Assembly: GCA_902588975.1 (NCBI GenBank)
Contig: CACIRJ010000010.1
Coordinates: forward strand, 1 to 34,022
Source: an uncultured Pelagibacteraceae bacterium
Lineage (GTDB): Bacteria > Pseudomonadota > Alphaproteobacteria > Pelagibacterales > Pelagibacteraceae
Direction of reading: 5' to 3'
DNA length: 34,022 nt
Below are positions 25,901 through 34,022 of the stretch, in pieces (position 1 is the stretch's first letter; each line of letters starts with the position of its first letter). Below the pieces are notes generated by a model, which ran no database searches, was not told the origin of the DNA, and worked only from the letters and a program-made list of their open reading frames with translations. Both the position numbers and the translations under genes were made by a program.

Positions 25901-26655
25901 TAATTAGAAAATCAGAAAAAGGGTTTGCAATGGTTTTGTCATTAGTTTTGCTATTGGCAATGTCATTAATGGGTGGAGCATTGATATTAATTTCATCGGG
26001 TGATCATCAAAGCAATAATAACAGTGATCAATATCAACAAACATTTTATGCTGCAGAGATGGCACTTTTACAAGGTGAGAAATATATTTTAAATGAGAAA
26101 AGTGGACCATGGGATGGAAAAAGCACTAGAGATACTTCGAAAGCAAATTTACCAGAAGATCATACCTCTCCTTTTTTAGGAACTATGAGTGCGCAAAACT
26201 ATAATCCAGGTGCTAAATATAAATTTACATCAACAATTGATCGAAAATTTATAAATACAGGTACATCTTGTTTTAAAAGCTATAGAGATATTGATAGAAC
26301 TAATCCAGACGACAAAAAAAGGATGAGAGTTATAAAGAATGAAACCACGAAAAAAGAAGTGGCTCACAGTTTTAATCTTGGAGTAATTCTTGAAAATACC
26401 TTTAGAAATAAAGGTAAAGATTTTGAAAAAGAGGAAGCAGTTAGAATGAAAAGTTATTATTATGAGTACTTTATTGAAAGAATTGGTGCCGCGAGCACAC
26501 AAGCAATCGGATCCAGCATTAAATTAACGGCATCTGATGCTTCAAAGAATGGTATTGCTTACAGAGTTTATGGGTGTGGTATTTATGGAGCCGAAAAAGA
26601 AAAAGATAGAATGATAGTTTCGTTAGAAAGTGTGGTAGTTTTACCTAAAAATTAA
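25897..26655 (+). CDS. pilX: Minor prepilin, PilX/GspK type
   Basis: A 252-residue PilX_N protein. The leader ends at EKG|FAMVLSLVLLLAMSLMGGA. Unlike the other prepilins it lacks Glu5 (position 5 is Leu), a feature shared with GspK-like pilins placed at the very tip. The QYQQTFYAAEMALLQGEKYI segment is the conserved helix end of PilX. It is the last of four consecutive minor prepilins, overlaps pilW by four bases and is followed by a 50-base gap containing only an AT-only inverted repeat. Its position just before PilY1 fits the known PilX-PilY1 pairing. Confidence 0.85.
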   Translation: MIIRKSEKGFAMVLSLVLLLAMSLMGGALILISSGDHQSNNNSDQYQQTFYAAEMALLQGEKYILNEKSGPWDGKSTRDTSKANLPEDHTSPFLGTMSAQNYNPGAKYKFTSTIDRKFINTGTSCFKSYRDIDRTNPDDKKRMRVIKNETTKKEVAHSFNLGVILENTFRNKGKDFEKEEAVRMKSYYYEYFIERIGAASTQAIGSSIKLTASDASKNGIAYRVYGCGIYGAEKEKDRMIVSLESVVVLPKN

Positions 26656-26705
26656 GGTTTTATTAACTAATAAAATATGAATAAAATCAAAAAATATAAA
26701 CGTTT

Positions 26706-27254
26706 ATGAGAAAAATTATTTTAATAACCTTCATATTTCTTTTCTCAATTCATGCAAACGCAGCTTGTAAATTTGATTTGGACTTTGGTGAGGATATCTC
26801 AAAAATACAGGATAAATATGGCCCAGCAATGCCACTAGAAAATTTTGGAGAAGATGAATTGAGCATGGTCATTGCTGTTGCTGATGAAGTCTGCCCAAAC
26901 CACAGGTTAAAAGATGTTGCTATTGAGTATAGATTTTTAAACGACAAACTAGCTGCGGTTAATTTAATTAGTTTAAATACTGAAAGCGACACAAAAAAAT
27001 CTGAAAAATTAACTATAATGAAATATGTAAAAAGAAATTATGGTGACTTTGATACAGGTCAAACTCCAACCTCATATCTTGGATATGAAGTATTTGAAAA
27101 AACAAAGCAGTTTATAGTTTACCAAAGAATTTTGGATGATCTTGGATTTATTGAAGAGCAAATGTATCTTTCTAACAAAAAATATGATGAGTTACTTGGA
27201 ATTTTCTATAATCAACTTGAAGAAGAGATGGCAGAAAGTGAGTCTCAAAATTAA
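26706..27254 (+). CDS. Secreted protein of unknown function in the pilus tip operon
   Basis: A 182-residue protein that I do not recognise. A clear signal peptide (about 1-19, ending HANA) precedes an acidic mature part beginning ACKFDLDFGEDISKIQDKYG. Two cysteines of the mature protein (Cys21 and Cys63) could form a disulfide. The rest is mixed alpha/beta with a coiled, Glu-rich C-terminus (YNQLEEEMAESESQN). Its stop overlaps the pilY1 start by one base (TAATG), so it is translationally coupled to PilY1 and may be a periplasmic chaperone or partner of it; this is inferred from position alone. Confidence 0.75.
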   Translation: MRKIILITFIFLFSIHANAACKFDLDFGEDISKIQDKYGPAMPLENFGEDELSMVIAVADEVCPNHRLKDVAIEYRFLNDKLAAVNLISLNTESDTKKSEKLTIMKYVKRNYGDFDTGQTPTSYLGYEVFEKTKQFIVYQRILDDLGFIEEQMYLSNKKYDELLGIFYNQLEEEMAESESQN

Positions 27255-30200
27255 TGAAATTTAAAATTTTTATATCCAGCCTAATACTGTTCTTTTCTTT
27301 TTTTGCATCAAACTTACATGCAAAATTATTGCCACCAGGCACTGGAACACAAGCTGATGTTCCTTCCAACTTATTAATTCTTTTAGATAAATCTGGAAGT
27401 ATGGGGTGGAGAATGAGTAACGCACAATCAATCAATAGAATGTTTGATGGTGTTACGGACAGTTCAGGAAATATTTATATTGCACAATTTGCAAGATATG
27501 GAGTTAGAAAAATAGATTATACTACTGGTAAAACTGATACTTCTTGGGGTTCAAATGGAAGAGTTGGTATGAGTGGGTCATGTCGAACTTACTATCCTTA
27601 CAGTGCAGATGTTTATAACGGGGTCATGTATGTGACAAGTTTATATGACCATAGAATTAGAAAGATTAGACTTTCAGATGGTGCTTGTTTAGGAAGTTTA
27701 ATGACTGGCACTTATCCTAGAGGTGTAACAGTTTATCAAAATTTTTTATTTTCCACTTCCATCAGTGGTTTGTATTCAATGAACCTGAACACTAATAGTG
27801 GAAGACGTTGTAATTTCCATAATGAATGGAAATATACATATGCTATTGCAGGAAGTAACAATACTCTTTACAGTCACTATGGTAGTCGACTTTATAGTGC
27901 TCCTTTAACTAGTGTTGGAGGCACTTTGTGTCCTTCAGGAAGACCTAAAAATTTTAGAGATAATGGTTCAGGCTACGTTTATGGAATGGAAGCAGACCCT
28001 AACACAAATGATGTACTTTATATTATGGCTCGTAGCTATAATAAGATGCGTAAAATAACTGTTAACTCGTCAAGAACTGGATACACATTAAATTGGGACA
28101 AAGGCAGATACCGATACATGGGTGTTTCAACTGCAAGTAATACATTTTTTTATTATCCTTTTGGAATTAGTTATGATCATAGCAATGATAGGATTATTAC
28201 CTATGGATATAATGCAAAAAAAGTTCAGGTCTTTGATGAAAATGGAACATATATAAAGTCTATTGGTGGATATGCTGCTACTACAAGAATGGCAGCAGCA
28301 CATAAAGCCATAAAAGCAGTGGTTACAGACTCAAATTTAACATCTGGTGTAAATTTTGGCTTTGGTTATTGGTCAAGTTCATGGTCATCGAAAGCATGGC
28401 CACCAGGTTTTAGTTCATGGTCAGGGGATATAACCACAGGTAGAGCAAAACCTTGTGATACCCAAAACTGTTTAAAAGTAAGAGTTCATAATAATGGGGC
28501 TGCGCAAATTAACAAAATTATTTCGTCAGTTAATGCAAGAGGTGGAACTGATGCCTATACATTTATGAAAATAGCTCAAGACTATTATCTTCATGGGAGT
28601 TTAAGCCCAATTGATAAAAATTCACCTTGTCAAAAAAGTTATGTCCTCGTTATTGGAGATGGTGATTGGTACAATCACTCAAAAGCTGTGGCTATGGCAA
28701 AAAACTTATTTAATAATTATAAGATACCCACATTCGCTATTGCTTTTGGAACAGGAATTAGCAATAGAGGAATGAGGTATTTTAATGAACTAGCTGTAGC
28801 AGGAGGAACAACAAAAGCTATTGTTGCTCCAACAGCAGAGTCACTCAAAACTCAACTAGCTGCTGCTGTTTCACAAATAATTGCATCTAAGTTATCTTTC
28901 ACAGCGCCTGCTATTACTGCAACATTAAACTCTGATGGATCATTGTATCAAGCACAGTTTGATTATGCTCAAAATCAAGAGTGGACTGGAACAATTAAGA
29001 GAACAAAAATAGATAAAAAAGGAAATCTTGATACAAAAGATAAAGGTAACTGGTCAGCTGTTGATGTACTGCCTAAACCAGGGAATAGAAAGATATGGAG
29101 TCCAATTCCTGGAACGGATTATTCGACAAATTATAACAACTGGGTAGAAAGTAATTCTTCAGCGATTGAAAGTATCTTAACTCTAAAAGGGTTTGATATT
29201 CAGGACTATCACAGAAAAACTAAAAATACTGATAATTCTATAAATAATAAAAGATGTGCAAACACAAGTGGTGTTGCTGATGGAACAGATGATGATTTAA
29301 AAGGCTTAATTAATTTTATTAGAGGGACAGATTATTTTGATTATGATGCAGATTGTAATCTGACAGAAACAAGAGCTAAGCCAATGGGAGATGTTTACCA
29401 TTCACAATTAGTTGTTGTAGGACCACCAACTGCAGAAACAGCTTTTACAAGTGAAAATCAAGAAGCTTATTGGAGATCAACTAAGGGATATGATAGTTGG
29501 GCAGAATCTCAGAGATTGAGAAAACCTGTAATTTATGCTGGATCAAATAGTGGAGTTTTGCATGCTTTAGATGCAGGCTCAGGAGTAGAATTGTGGGGAT
29601 TTGTGCCACCATTTATAGCATCAAGATTACCTACAATAATGAATACTAACTTAAATGAAATTAATCCAAACAAAGGAGGTTCAAATGCAATTTATGGTGT
29701 TGATGGATCTCCCGTTCAACATGATATTTTCTTTCAAAGTCCACATGATACATCTGCAAATTGGCATACCGTATTGTTTGTACCTTATGGAAGAGGAGGT
29801 AGTGGTTTCTCTGTGTTAGATGTGACTGATCCTGCAAAACCAGAGCATTTAGTCTCAATATATAATGATATGATTAATAATCAGGTGTACAGAATGGATC
29901 ATGCAAATAATGTTTTTGTATATGATTATATAGGTACATCTTATCCTCTAAGTGAATTTCTAGAGGCGCAAGAAGTAGGTAACGTTTATGCTCCAGATAA
30001 AGATAATGAAGTTGCCAGTAAGCAAACTTGTGATGATACACAAACAAAATATTGTTACGAAAGCACAAAATGGACTTTACCAGTAAAAAGTCTAACTAAA
30101 AGTATGCTATCAGTTCTTGAAGATGGAGTTGATATAACAAATAGCATTACAATTAGCTATGATACATCTGGAAACACTCAAATTAATTTCAACAAAAAAA

Positions 30201-31390
30201 TGAAATTTGATGCTGATGAGTCCAAAACTCAAAGAGACAACTCACCGATCGGAGTGAATATAAAACAAGGAGCAGTTGGTACTGGAGTTGTAACAGACCC
30301 TGAATGGGACTACAGTACTCTTGGAGAAACATGGTCAGATCCAAGAATATTTAGACTACCTAATGCTGGTGCTGGAGACAATGTCAGAGATGACGATATA
30401 TCAGTCGCTGTAATGGGTGGAGGTTTTGGTGCTCAATTCTCAGGAGCTGGTAGTAACGTATTTGTTATTGATCTGCAATCAAAAGATAAGTTTGGACAAT
30501 TAATAAAGACAATTACGGTAGAAGACACTAGTGCAAGCGATATTGATAATTCTGTTCCCGCATCATTAACAGTTATTACTCCGGATAAAGCAAGGGGTGC
30601 TGACTTTGCAGGAGCACTTGTATACTTGTCTGATTTAGAAGGTAAAATTAGTAAATTAAATTTAACAAATATGAGTACAGATCCTCAAAATGTACCTATA
30701 AAAATGTATGACATAACAACATTATTTAAAGCAGGAGCAAGTAAATCAAATGGTAGATACATGTATAAAGCATTAGATGCTTCAATTGGTGGAACAACAA
30801 ATAATTTATGGTTGTACGCTGGTACTGGAGATGCTCAAAGATTGAATGCAAGAGTAAAAGGAACAAGTAACTTAATGATTGGAATAAAAGATCCAGATTA
30901 TCCATTCTATAAATCTATCGCAACTCCAAAAAATGCAGACGATATTACAAAATGTCAAAATACATCAAATGATAGAAGCGGAACTTCTTGTAGAGTGACA
31001 GATAAGGATAGAGGTTGGTATGTTGTATTAAAAGATTTTGCTAAAGTTACCGCTCAACCAAAAGTAAACAATGGTATGGTTTACTTCCCAGTTTATAGAC
31101 CATCTGTATCTCAAAACAAATGTGATTTGGGAGATGCATTAATTTGTGTAACTGATGATGAATGTGGAACACATGACTCGTTTATTGGATTAGAATCTAA
31201 AAGAACAGAACAACAAAAAACTTTATGTAGATTTGTTGGTAAAGGGGTCTTGTCAGAAATTGTACTTTTCGCTGGCAAAATTTTTGCAAATATATCTGGT
31301 AAATCATTAGGAGCAGTTGCTGACCTTGTTACTTTAGATGCTGCTACTGGTGAAGTTCAAACTTACAGAAAGTCTTGGAGAGAAAATTGA
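27254..31390 (+). CDS. pilY1: PilY1-like tip adhesin with a propeller-split von Willebrand A domain
   Basis: A 1378-residue secreted protein: signal peptide (1-23), a von Willebrand A (vWA) domain and a C-terminal PilY1 beta-propeller. The vWA MIDAS motif DKSGS is at 45-49, but the helix that normally follows (MAAAHKAIKAVV) appears only at about 346. The 290 residues between contain NHL/SMP-30-like blades (FDGVTDSSGNIYIAQF, SADVYNGVMYVTS, ISYDHSNDRIITYG). The vWA domain then resumes with GGTDAYT (Thr432) and VLVIGDGD (Asp469). The PilY1 part begins near 560 and includes MGDVYHSQLVVVGPP, VIYAGSNSGVLHALDA and FSVLDVTDPAKPEHL. PilY1 sits at the pilus tip and promotes surface binding and assembly. 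It overlaps the preceding gene by one base. Confidence 0.92.
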   Translation: MKFKIFISSLILFFSFFASNLHAKLLPPGTGTQADVPSNLLILLDKSGSMGWRMSNAQSINRMFDGVTDSSGNIYIAQFARYGVRKIDYTTGKTDTSWGSNGRVGMSGSCRTYYPYSADVYNGVMYVTSLYDHRIRKIRLSDGACLGSLMTGTYPRGVTVYQNFLFSTSISGLYSMNLNTNSGRRCNFHNEWKYTYAIAGSNNTLYSHYGSRLYSAPLTSVGGTLCPSGRPKNFRDNGSGYVYGMEADPNTNDVLYIMARSYNKMRKITVNSSRTGYTLNWDKGRYRYMGVSTASNTFFYYPFGISYDHSNDRIITYGYNAKKVQVFDENGTYIKSIGGYAATTRMAAAHKAIKAVVTDSNLTSGVNFGFGYWSSSWSSKAWPPGFSSWSGDITTGRAKPCDTQNCLKVRVHNNGAAQINKIISSVNARGGTDAYTFMKIAQDYYLHGSLSPIDKNSPCQKSYVLVIGDGDWYNHSKAVAMAKNLFNNYKIPTFAIAFGTGISNRGMRYFNELAVAGGTTKAIVAPTAESLKTQLAAAVSQIIASKLSFTAPAITATLNSDGSLYQAQFDYAQNQEWTGTIKRTKIDKKGNLDTKDKGNWSAVDVLPKPGNRKIWSPIPGTDYSTNYNNWVESNSSAIESILTLKGFDIQDYHRKTKNTDNSINNKRCANTSGVADGTDDDLKGLINFIRGTDYFDYDADCNLTETRAKPMGDVYHSQLVVVGPPTAETAFTSENQEAYWRSTKGYDSWAESQRLRKPVIYAGSNSGVLHALDAGSGVELWGFVPPFIASRLPTIMNTNLNEINPNKGGSNAIYGVDGSPVQHDIFFQSPHDTSANWHTVLFVPYGRGGSGFSVLDVTDPAKPEHLVSIYNDMINNQVYRMDHANNVFVYDYIGTSYPLSEFLEAQEVGNVYAPDKDNEVASKQTCDDTQTKYCYESTKWTLPVKSLTKSMLSVLEDGVDITNSITISYDTSGNTQINFNKKMKFDADESKTQRDNSPIGVNIKQGAVGTGVVTDPEWDYSTLGETWSDPRIFRLPNAGAGDNVRDDDISVAVMGGGFGAQFSGAGSNVFVIDLQSKDKFGQLIKTITVEDTSASDIDNSVPASLTVITPDKARGADFAGALVYLSDLEGKISKLNLTNMSTDPQNVPIKMYDITTLFKAGASKSNGRYMYKALDASIGGTTNNLWLYAGTGDAQRLNARVKGTSNLMIGIKDPDYPFYKSIATPKNADDITKCQNTSNDRSGTSCRVTDKDRGWYVVLKDFAKVTAQPKVNNGMVYFPVYRPSVSQNKCDLGDALICVTDDECGTHDSFIGLESKRTEQQKTLCRFVGKGVLSEIVLFAGKIFANISGKSLGAVADLVTLDAATGEVQTYRKSWREN

Positions 31391-31402
31391 TAAAAAGGTG
31401 TA

Positions 31403-34000
31403 ATGAAAAAAATATACCTCAGCTTAATTTTATTCTTTTTATTTAGCTCTCATACTTTAGCTGGTCCATGTTTGACAACTATTGCTAGCGCATCAACAAA
31501 CCAATTAGCATGTGCAGATGATGATATTTTAAATGTTACTTCTGCTGGATCAATTACTTACAACGATAATAAGGCAGTTGATCTCGAAGATATAAGTGGA
31601 GTTCAAATTACCAATGATGGAACAATTCAAACAGAGGATGGAACTAACAAACAAATCGCGATAAATGCTGAGTCATCTTTGGATACTACAATTACAAATA
31701 ACGGAACAATCAACTCAGATAACAAATATGGTATAATATTAAATTATGCAGAAAACGTTGTAATTACTAATAATGCAGGGGCAACAATAAGTGCTGACGG
31801 TAATACTGCAATTTATGGAAAAAACGTTGGTAATTGTCATTTTAATGGTACTAATTGCCATTCAGATTTATCTGGTCAGTCAAATGGTGTTGGTCTTACA
31901 CTACATAATCATGGAACCATTACCTCTCAACATGAAACCGTTTGGTTAGGTTCAGGAAGTTCAGGTGCTCACAGGAGCAAAGGTATTAAAATCTATAACT
32001 ATGATGGTGGAATTATTAAAACAACAGATGAAGGAGATAGTCCGATTAAAGGTTTTCATTTAGTTGATTTTGAATTTATTAATTATCAGGGAGGTACAAT
32101 TGAAGGTGACGACAGACATGCAGTAAATACTGAACAATCTGAAGATATCAATTTTACTAATAATGGTACAATAACTGCAACAGATAAAAGTGCATTTTAT
32201 TGTAAAACATGCTCGGATGTTACTTTTAATAATACCGGAACAATGACATCTGGAAATAACGCTGTAGTAATTTCAAACGGGGATAATATAAGTATAACAA
32301 ATTCTGGAACAATAACTGCCACTGCTGATAATTCAGGTTTAAATATAAGTGCATCCGACGGTACCGTCGTTACTAATACAGGGACTATTTCTGGGGTTGA
32401 TCATGGAATGCAATCTTCAAATGTAGATAATTCTACAATAACAAATCATGGAACTATTTCTGCAAGCTCCAATTCAGGATATGGACTAGTGTATGAAAAT
32501 GATGGAACCAACAGAGTAAATAATACTTTAAACAATTATGGTACAATTAGCGCAACATCAGGTTCTCTTGCAGATGGAATTGGTATTGGAAAAGGTGCAA
32601 GTCCAATGTTTAATATTACGATAAATAATTATGGTACAATTTCAGGATCTGATGATTCTATAAAAATGCTTAATTCTTCAAACACGGGTATAAATATAGT
32701 TACCAAAGGTGACGGTACATATGTTGGTGAGATTAACCTAAATGATTCATCGACAACAATGACATTAGATTGCAGTATTTCAAAAGATCAAAAAATAGAA
32801 ATCCATAACAAAACAAATATGGTTGTCACAAATAATCTTTGTGGAAATGATACCTATGAAATATTAGACAGTAACAGTGATCCAGATGCAGACAACTCTG
32901 AAACAAATGGTTTTTTATATGTTTATGGTGAAGATTTAGATATTGATAGCCATAATAAAAAATATAGATCTGAAATATTTTTATCTAATTTAAATGATAT
33001 TTTTAACTCAGTTTCAGAAGAAAAAAAATCTAGTGGATATTATTCTGTTAAAAAAAGAGATAATATTTATAAAAGTGAAACAAGTGGTGTAACGGGAGAC
33101 TTTAAAATTGAAAATGAAAACTTTACACCGTTCTTAAGTTATTCATCTCAGCAGGCAAAATTTAATAATGGAGAAGCAATAGATAGTGAAAATTTAGCTA
33201 TTGGTTTAAAAAAAGATATTGATTACGAGAAATTTAAATTTTCTGTAGTTTCAATTTTTGGGTTAACTCAAAATAAATATTTAGATCTTGAAACTGAAAC
33301 AAAGCAAACTATTTCAAAAGAAAACCTAGGTCAGTTTGCTGCTGTAAATTATAAAGCATCTAAAGAAATAGAAATTGATGATAGTCAAAGTTTAAATATT
33401 GAAGTGGATAGTAAATATGGTCTAAGAAGACTTCCAACTTATCTAACATCTTTTACAGATGGGGATCTTTCTGTTGATGATGCTGTGGATCAAGTATTGT
33501 CAGGTGGATTTAATGTTGAGTATTCAAAATCTTTTGAAAATGGCTTCGTTCTTAAGCCATATACAGGCCTATCTTTAAATCAAACTTTGAGTGAAAAAAT
33601 TGACATTGTTGCAGACGGTGAAAGAAAAGACATGGCCCATTTTATGAATGATGATTTAGCAGTAAAAGCTGGTTTAAATATTAGCAAAAATACTGATAAT
33701 TTCGGCCTAAACTTTAATCTAGAGTTTAATGAACAAAATGGACTTAAAGACAGCCAAGCAAGTATTTCATTAACTAAGGTAATTCAGAATAATATTAGCA
33801 AAAAAATAGAGGGTCTACCTATTGATCCAGAACTAGAAAAATTATTTGATCAATTGCAGCTAGCTAAAGAAAATGAGAGATTGGCTGAGATAAGTGGTAG
33901 AGTAGTTGAAGAGAATAGAATAATGAAAGAAATGATTATTCAGTTGATCAAAGAAAATAATAAACTCAAGACTGAAAGAGATCTTTTGCTAAAAAACTAA
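31403..34000 (+). CDS. Autotransporter-like beta-helix adhesin with a coiled-coil tail
   Basis: An 865-residue protein with a signal peptide (1-20, ending HTLA). Residues about 40-470 are a beta-helix passenger built from some eleven repeats with the core (N/H/Y)GTI(T/S), one turn every 20-35 residues, rich in Asn, Thr and Ser. A region with a few cysteines follows, then from about 540 to 800 amphipathic beta-strands alternate (for instance FTPFLSYSSQQAKF, FKFSVVSIFGLTQNKY and GLNFNLEFNEQNG), as in an autotransporter barrel. The chain does not end at the barrel: about 60 residues (from 805) form a charged coiled coil ending LKTERDLLLKN. A good AAGGTG Shine-Dalgarno precedes the ATG, 12 bases after the pilY1 stop. 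Likely a surface adhesin; function inferred. Confidence 0.82.
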   Translation: MKKIYLSLILFFLFSSHTLAGPCLTTIASASTNQLACADDDILNVTSAGSITYNDNKAVDLEDISGVQITNDGTIQTEDGTNKQIAINAESSLDTTITNNGTINSDNKYGIILNYAENVVITNNAGATISADGNTAIYGKNVGNCHFNGTNCHSDLSGQSNGVGLTLHNHGTITSQHETVWLGSGSSGAHRSKGIKIYNYDGGIIKTTDEGDSPIKGFHLVDFEFINYQGGTIEGDDRHAVNTEQSEDINFTNNGTITATDKSAFYCKTCSDVTFNNTGTMTSGNNAVVISNGDNISITNSGTITATADNSGLNISASDGTVVTNTGTISGVDHGMQSSNVDNSTITNHGTISASSNSGYGLVYENDGTNRVNNTLNNYGTISATSGSLADGIGIGKGASPMFNITINNYGTISGSDDSIKMLNSSNTGINIVTKGDGTYVGEINLNDSSTTMTLDCSISKDQKIEIHNKTNMVVTNNLCGNDTYEILDSNSDPDADNSETNGFLYVYGEDLDIDSHNKKYRSEIFLSNLNDIFNSVSEEKKSSGYYSVKKRDNIYKSETSGVTGDFKIENENFTPFLSYSSQQAKFNNGEAIDSENLAIGLKKDIDYEKFKFSVVSIFGLTQNKYLDLETETKQTISKENLGQFAAVNYKASKEIEIDDSQSLNIEVDSKYGLRRLPTYLTSFTDGDLSVDDAVDQVLSGGFNVEYSKSFENGFVLKPYTGLSLNQTLSEKIDIVADGERKDMAHFMNDDLAVKAGLNISKNTDNFGLNFNLEFNEQNGLKDSQASISLTKVIQNNISKKIEGLPIDPELEKLFDQLQLAKENERLAEISGRVVEENRIMKEMIIQLIKENNKLKTERDLLLKN

Positions 34001-34022
34001 CTTTAAAACTTTTAAAAAACTT

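Noticed and set aside
26658..26675. A 7-bp inverted repeat in the gap between pilX and the next gene
   Set aside because: The stem is made only of A and T and would be very weak; expected by chance in DNA of this composition, and no T run follows.
29661..30068. Two minus-strand open frames of 64-65 codons inside pilY1
   Set aside because: Their composition, rich in His, Tyr and Gln, is what the reverse complement of this gene produces; no start signals.
31500..32700. Repeating units in the adhesin gene, checked as a possible CRISPR or tandem DNA repeat
   Set aside because: The repeats are in the protein (NGTI-type beta-helix turns) and differ at DNA level and in spacing; no constant repeat with unique spacers.

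Overview
The window looks like a piece of the chromosome of a streamlined, free-living marine bacterium, most likely an alphaproteobacterium of the SAR11/Pelagibacterales type. This is inferred from the strongly AT-rich sequence, very short intergenic gaps, many start/stop overlaps (TAATG, ATGA), few Shine-Dalgarno sites and the mix of genes. No rRNA, tRNA, CRISPR array, insertion sequence or prophage gene was seen, and no gap between genes exceeds 300 bases.

Positions 1-8150 are ordinary metabolism: a truncated LysE-type exporter, a DUF2805 protein, glutaredoxin, MsrB, a histone-deacetylase-fold amidohydrolase, homodimeric pyruvate dehydrogenase E1 (AceE), a D-2-hydroxyacid dehydrogenase, a DMT-family transporter and a DadA-like FAD amino-acid oxidoreductase. 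All from MsrB to DadA lie on the minus strand and are closely packed.

Positions 8200-15260 hold the most unusual part. Two large minus-strand genes each encode an Amt ammonium channel fused to a HAMP-like linker and a PP2C/SpoIIE (RsbU-type) phosphatase. A small secreted heavy-metal-associated (MerP-like) protein lies between them, and behind the second is a 43-codon relic of the tail of a third copy. On the other side of the two pilin genes is a plus-strand pair: a STAS anti-anti-sigma protein (RsbV/SpoIIAA type) and an HATPase_c_2 kinase (RsbW/SpoIIAB type). Together these are every part of a partner-switching circuit with an ammonium channel as its input, but no sigma factor is encoded here.

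Positions 13225-34000 are a nearly complete type IV pilus locus. The minus strand carries two type IV pilins with a small membrane protein, then (in transcription order) a PilM-PilN fusion, PilO, PilP, a MshL/PilQ-type secretin lipoprotein, PilB and PilC. The plus strand carries PilT, four minor prepilins (FimT, PilV, PilW and PilX types), an unknown secreted protein, a 1378-residue PilY1 whose von Willebrand A domain is interrupted by a beta-propeller, and an autotransporter-like adhesin with a coiled-coil tail. The prepilin peptidase PilD is not in the window.

Read as a whole, the partner-switch genes sit inside the pilus locus: the Amt-phosphatases run downstream of the pilins and the STAS/kinase pair lies between the pilins and pilC. 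The main hypothesis is that external ammonium, sensed by the channel-phosphatases, controls pilus production or activity through the STAS/kinase switch. This is inference from gene content and position.
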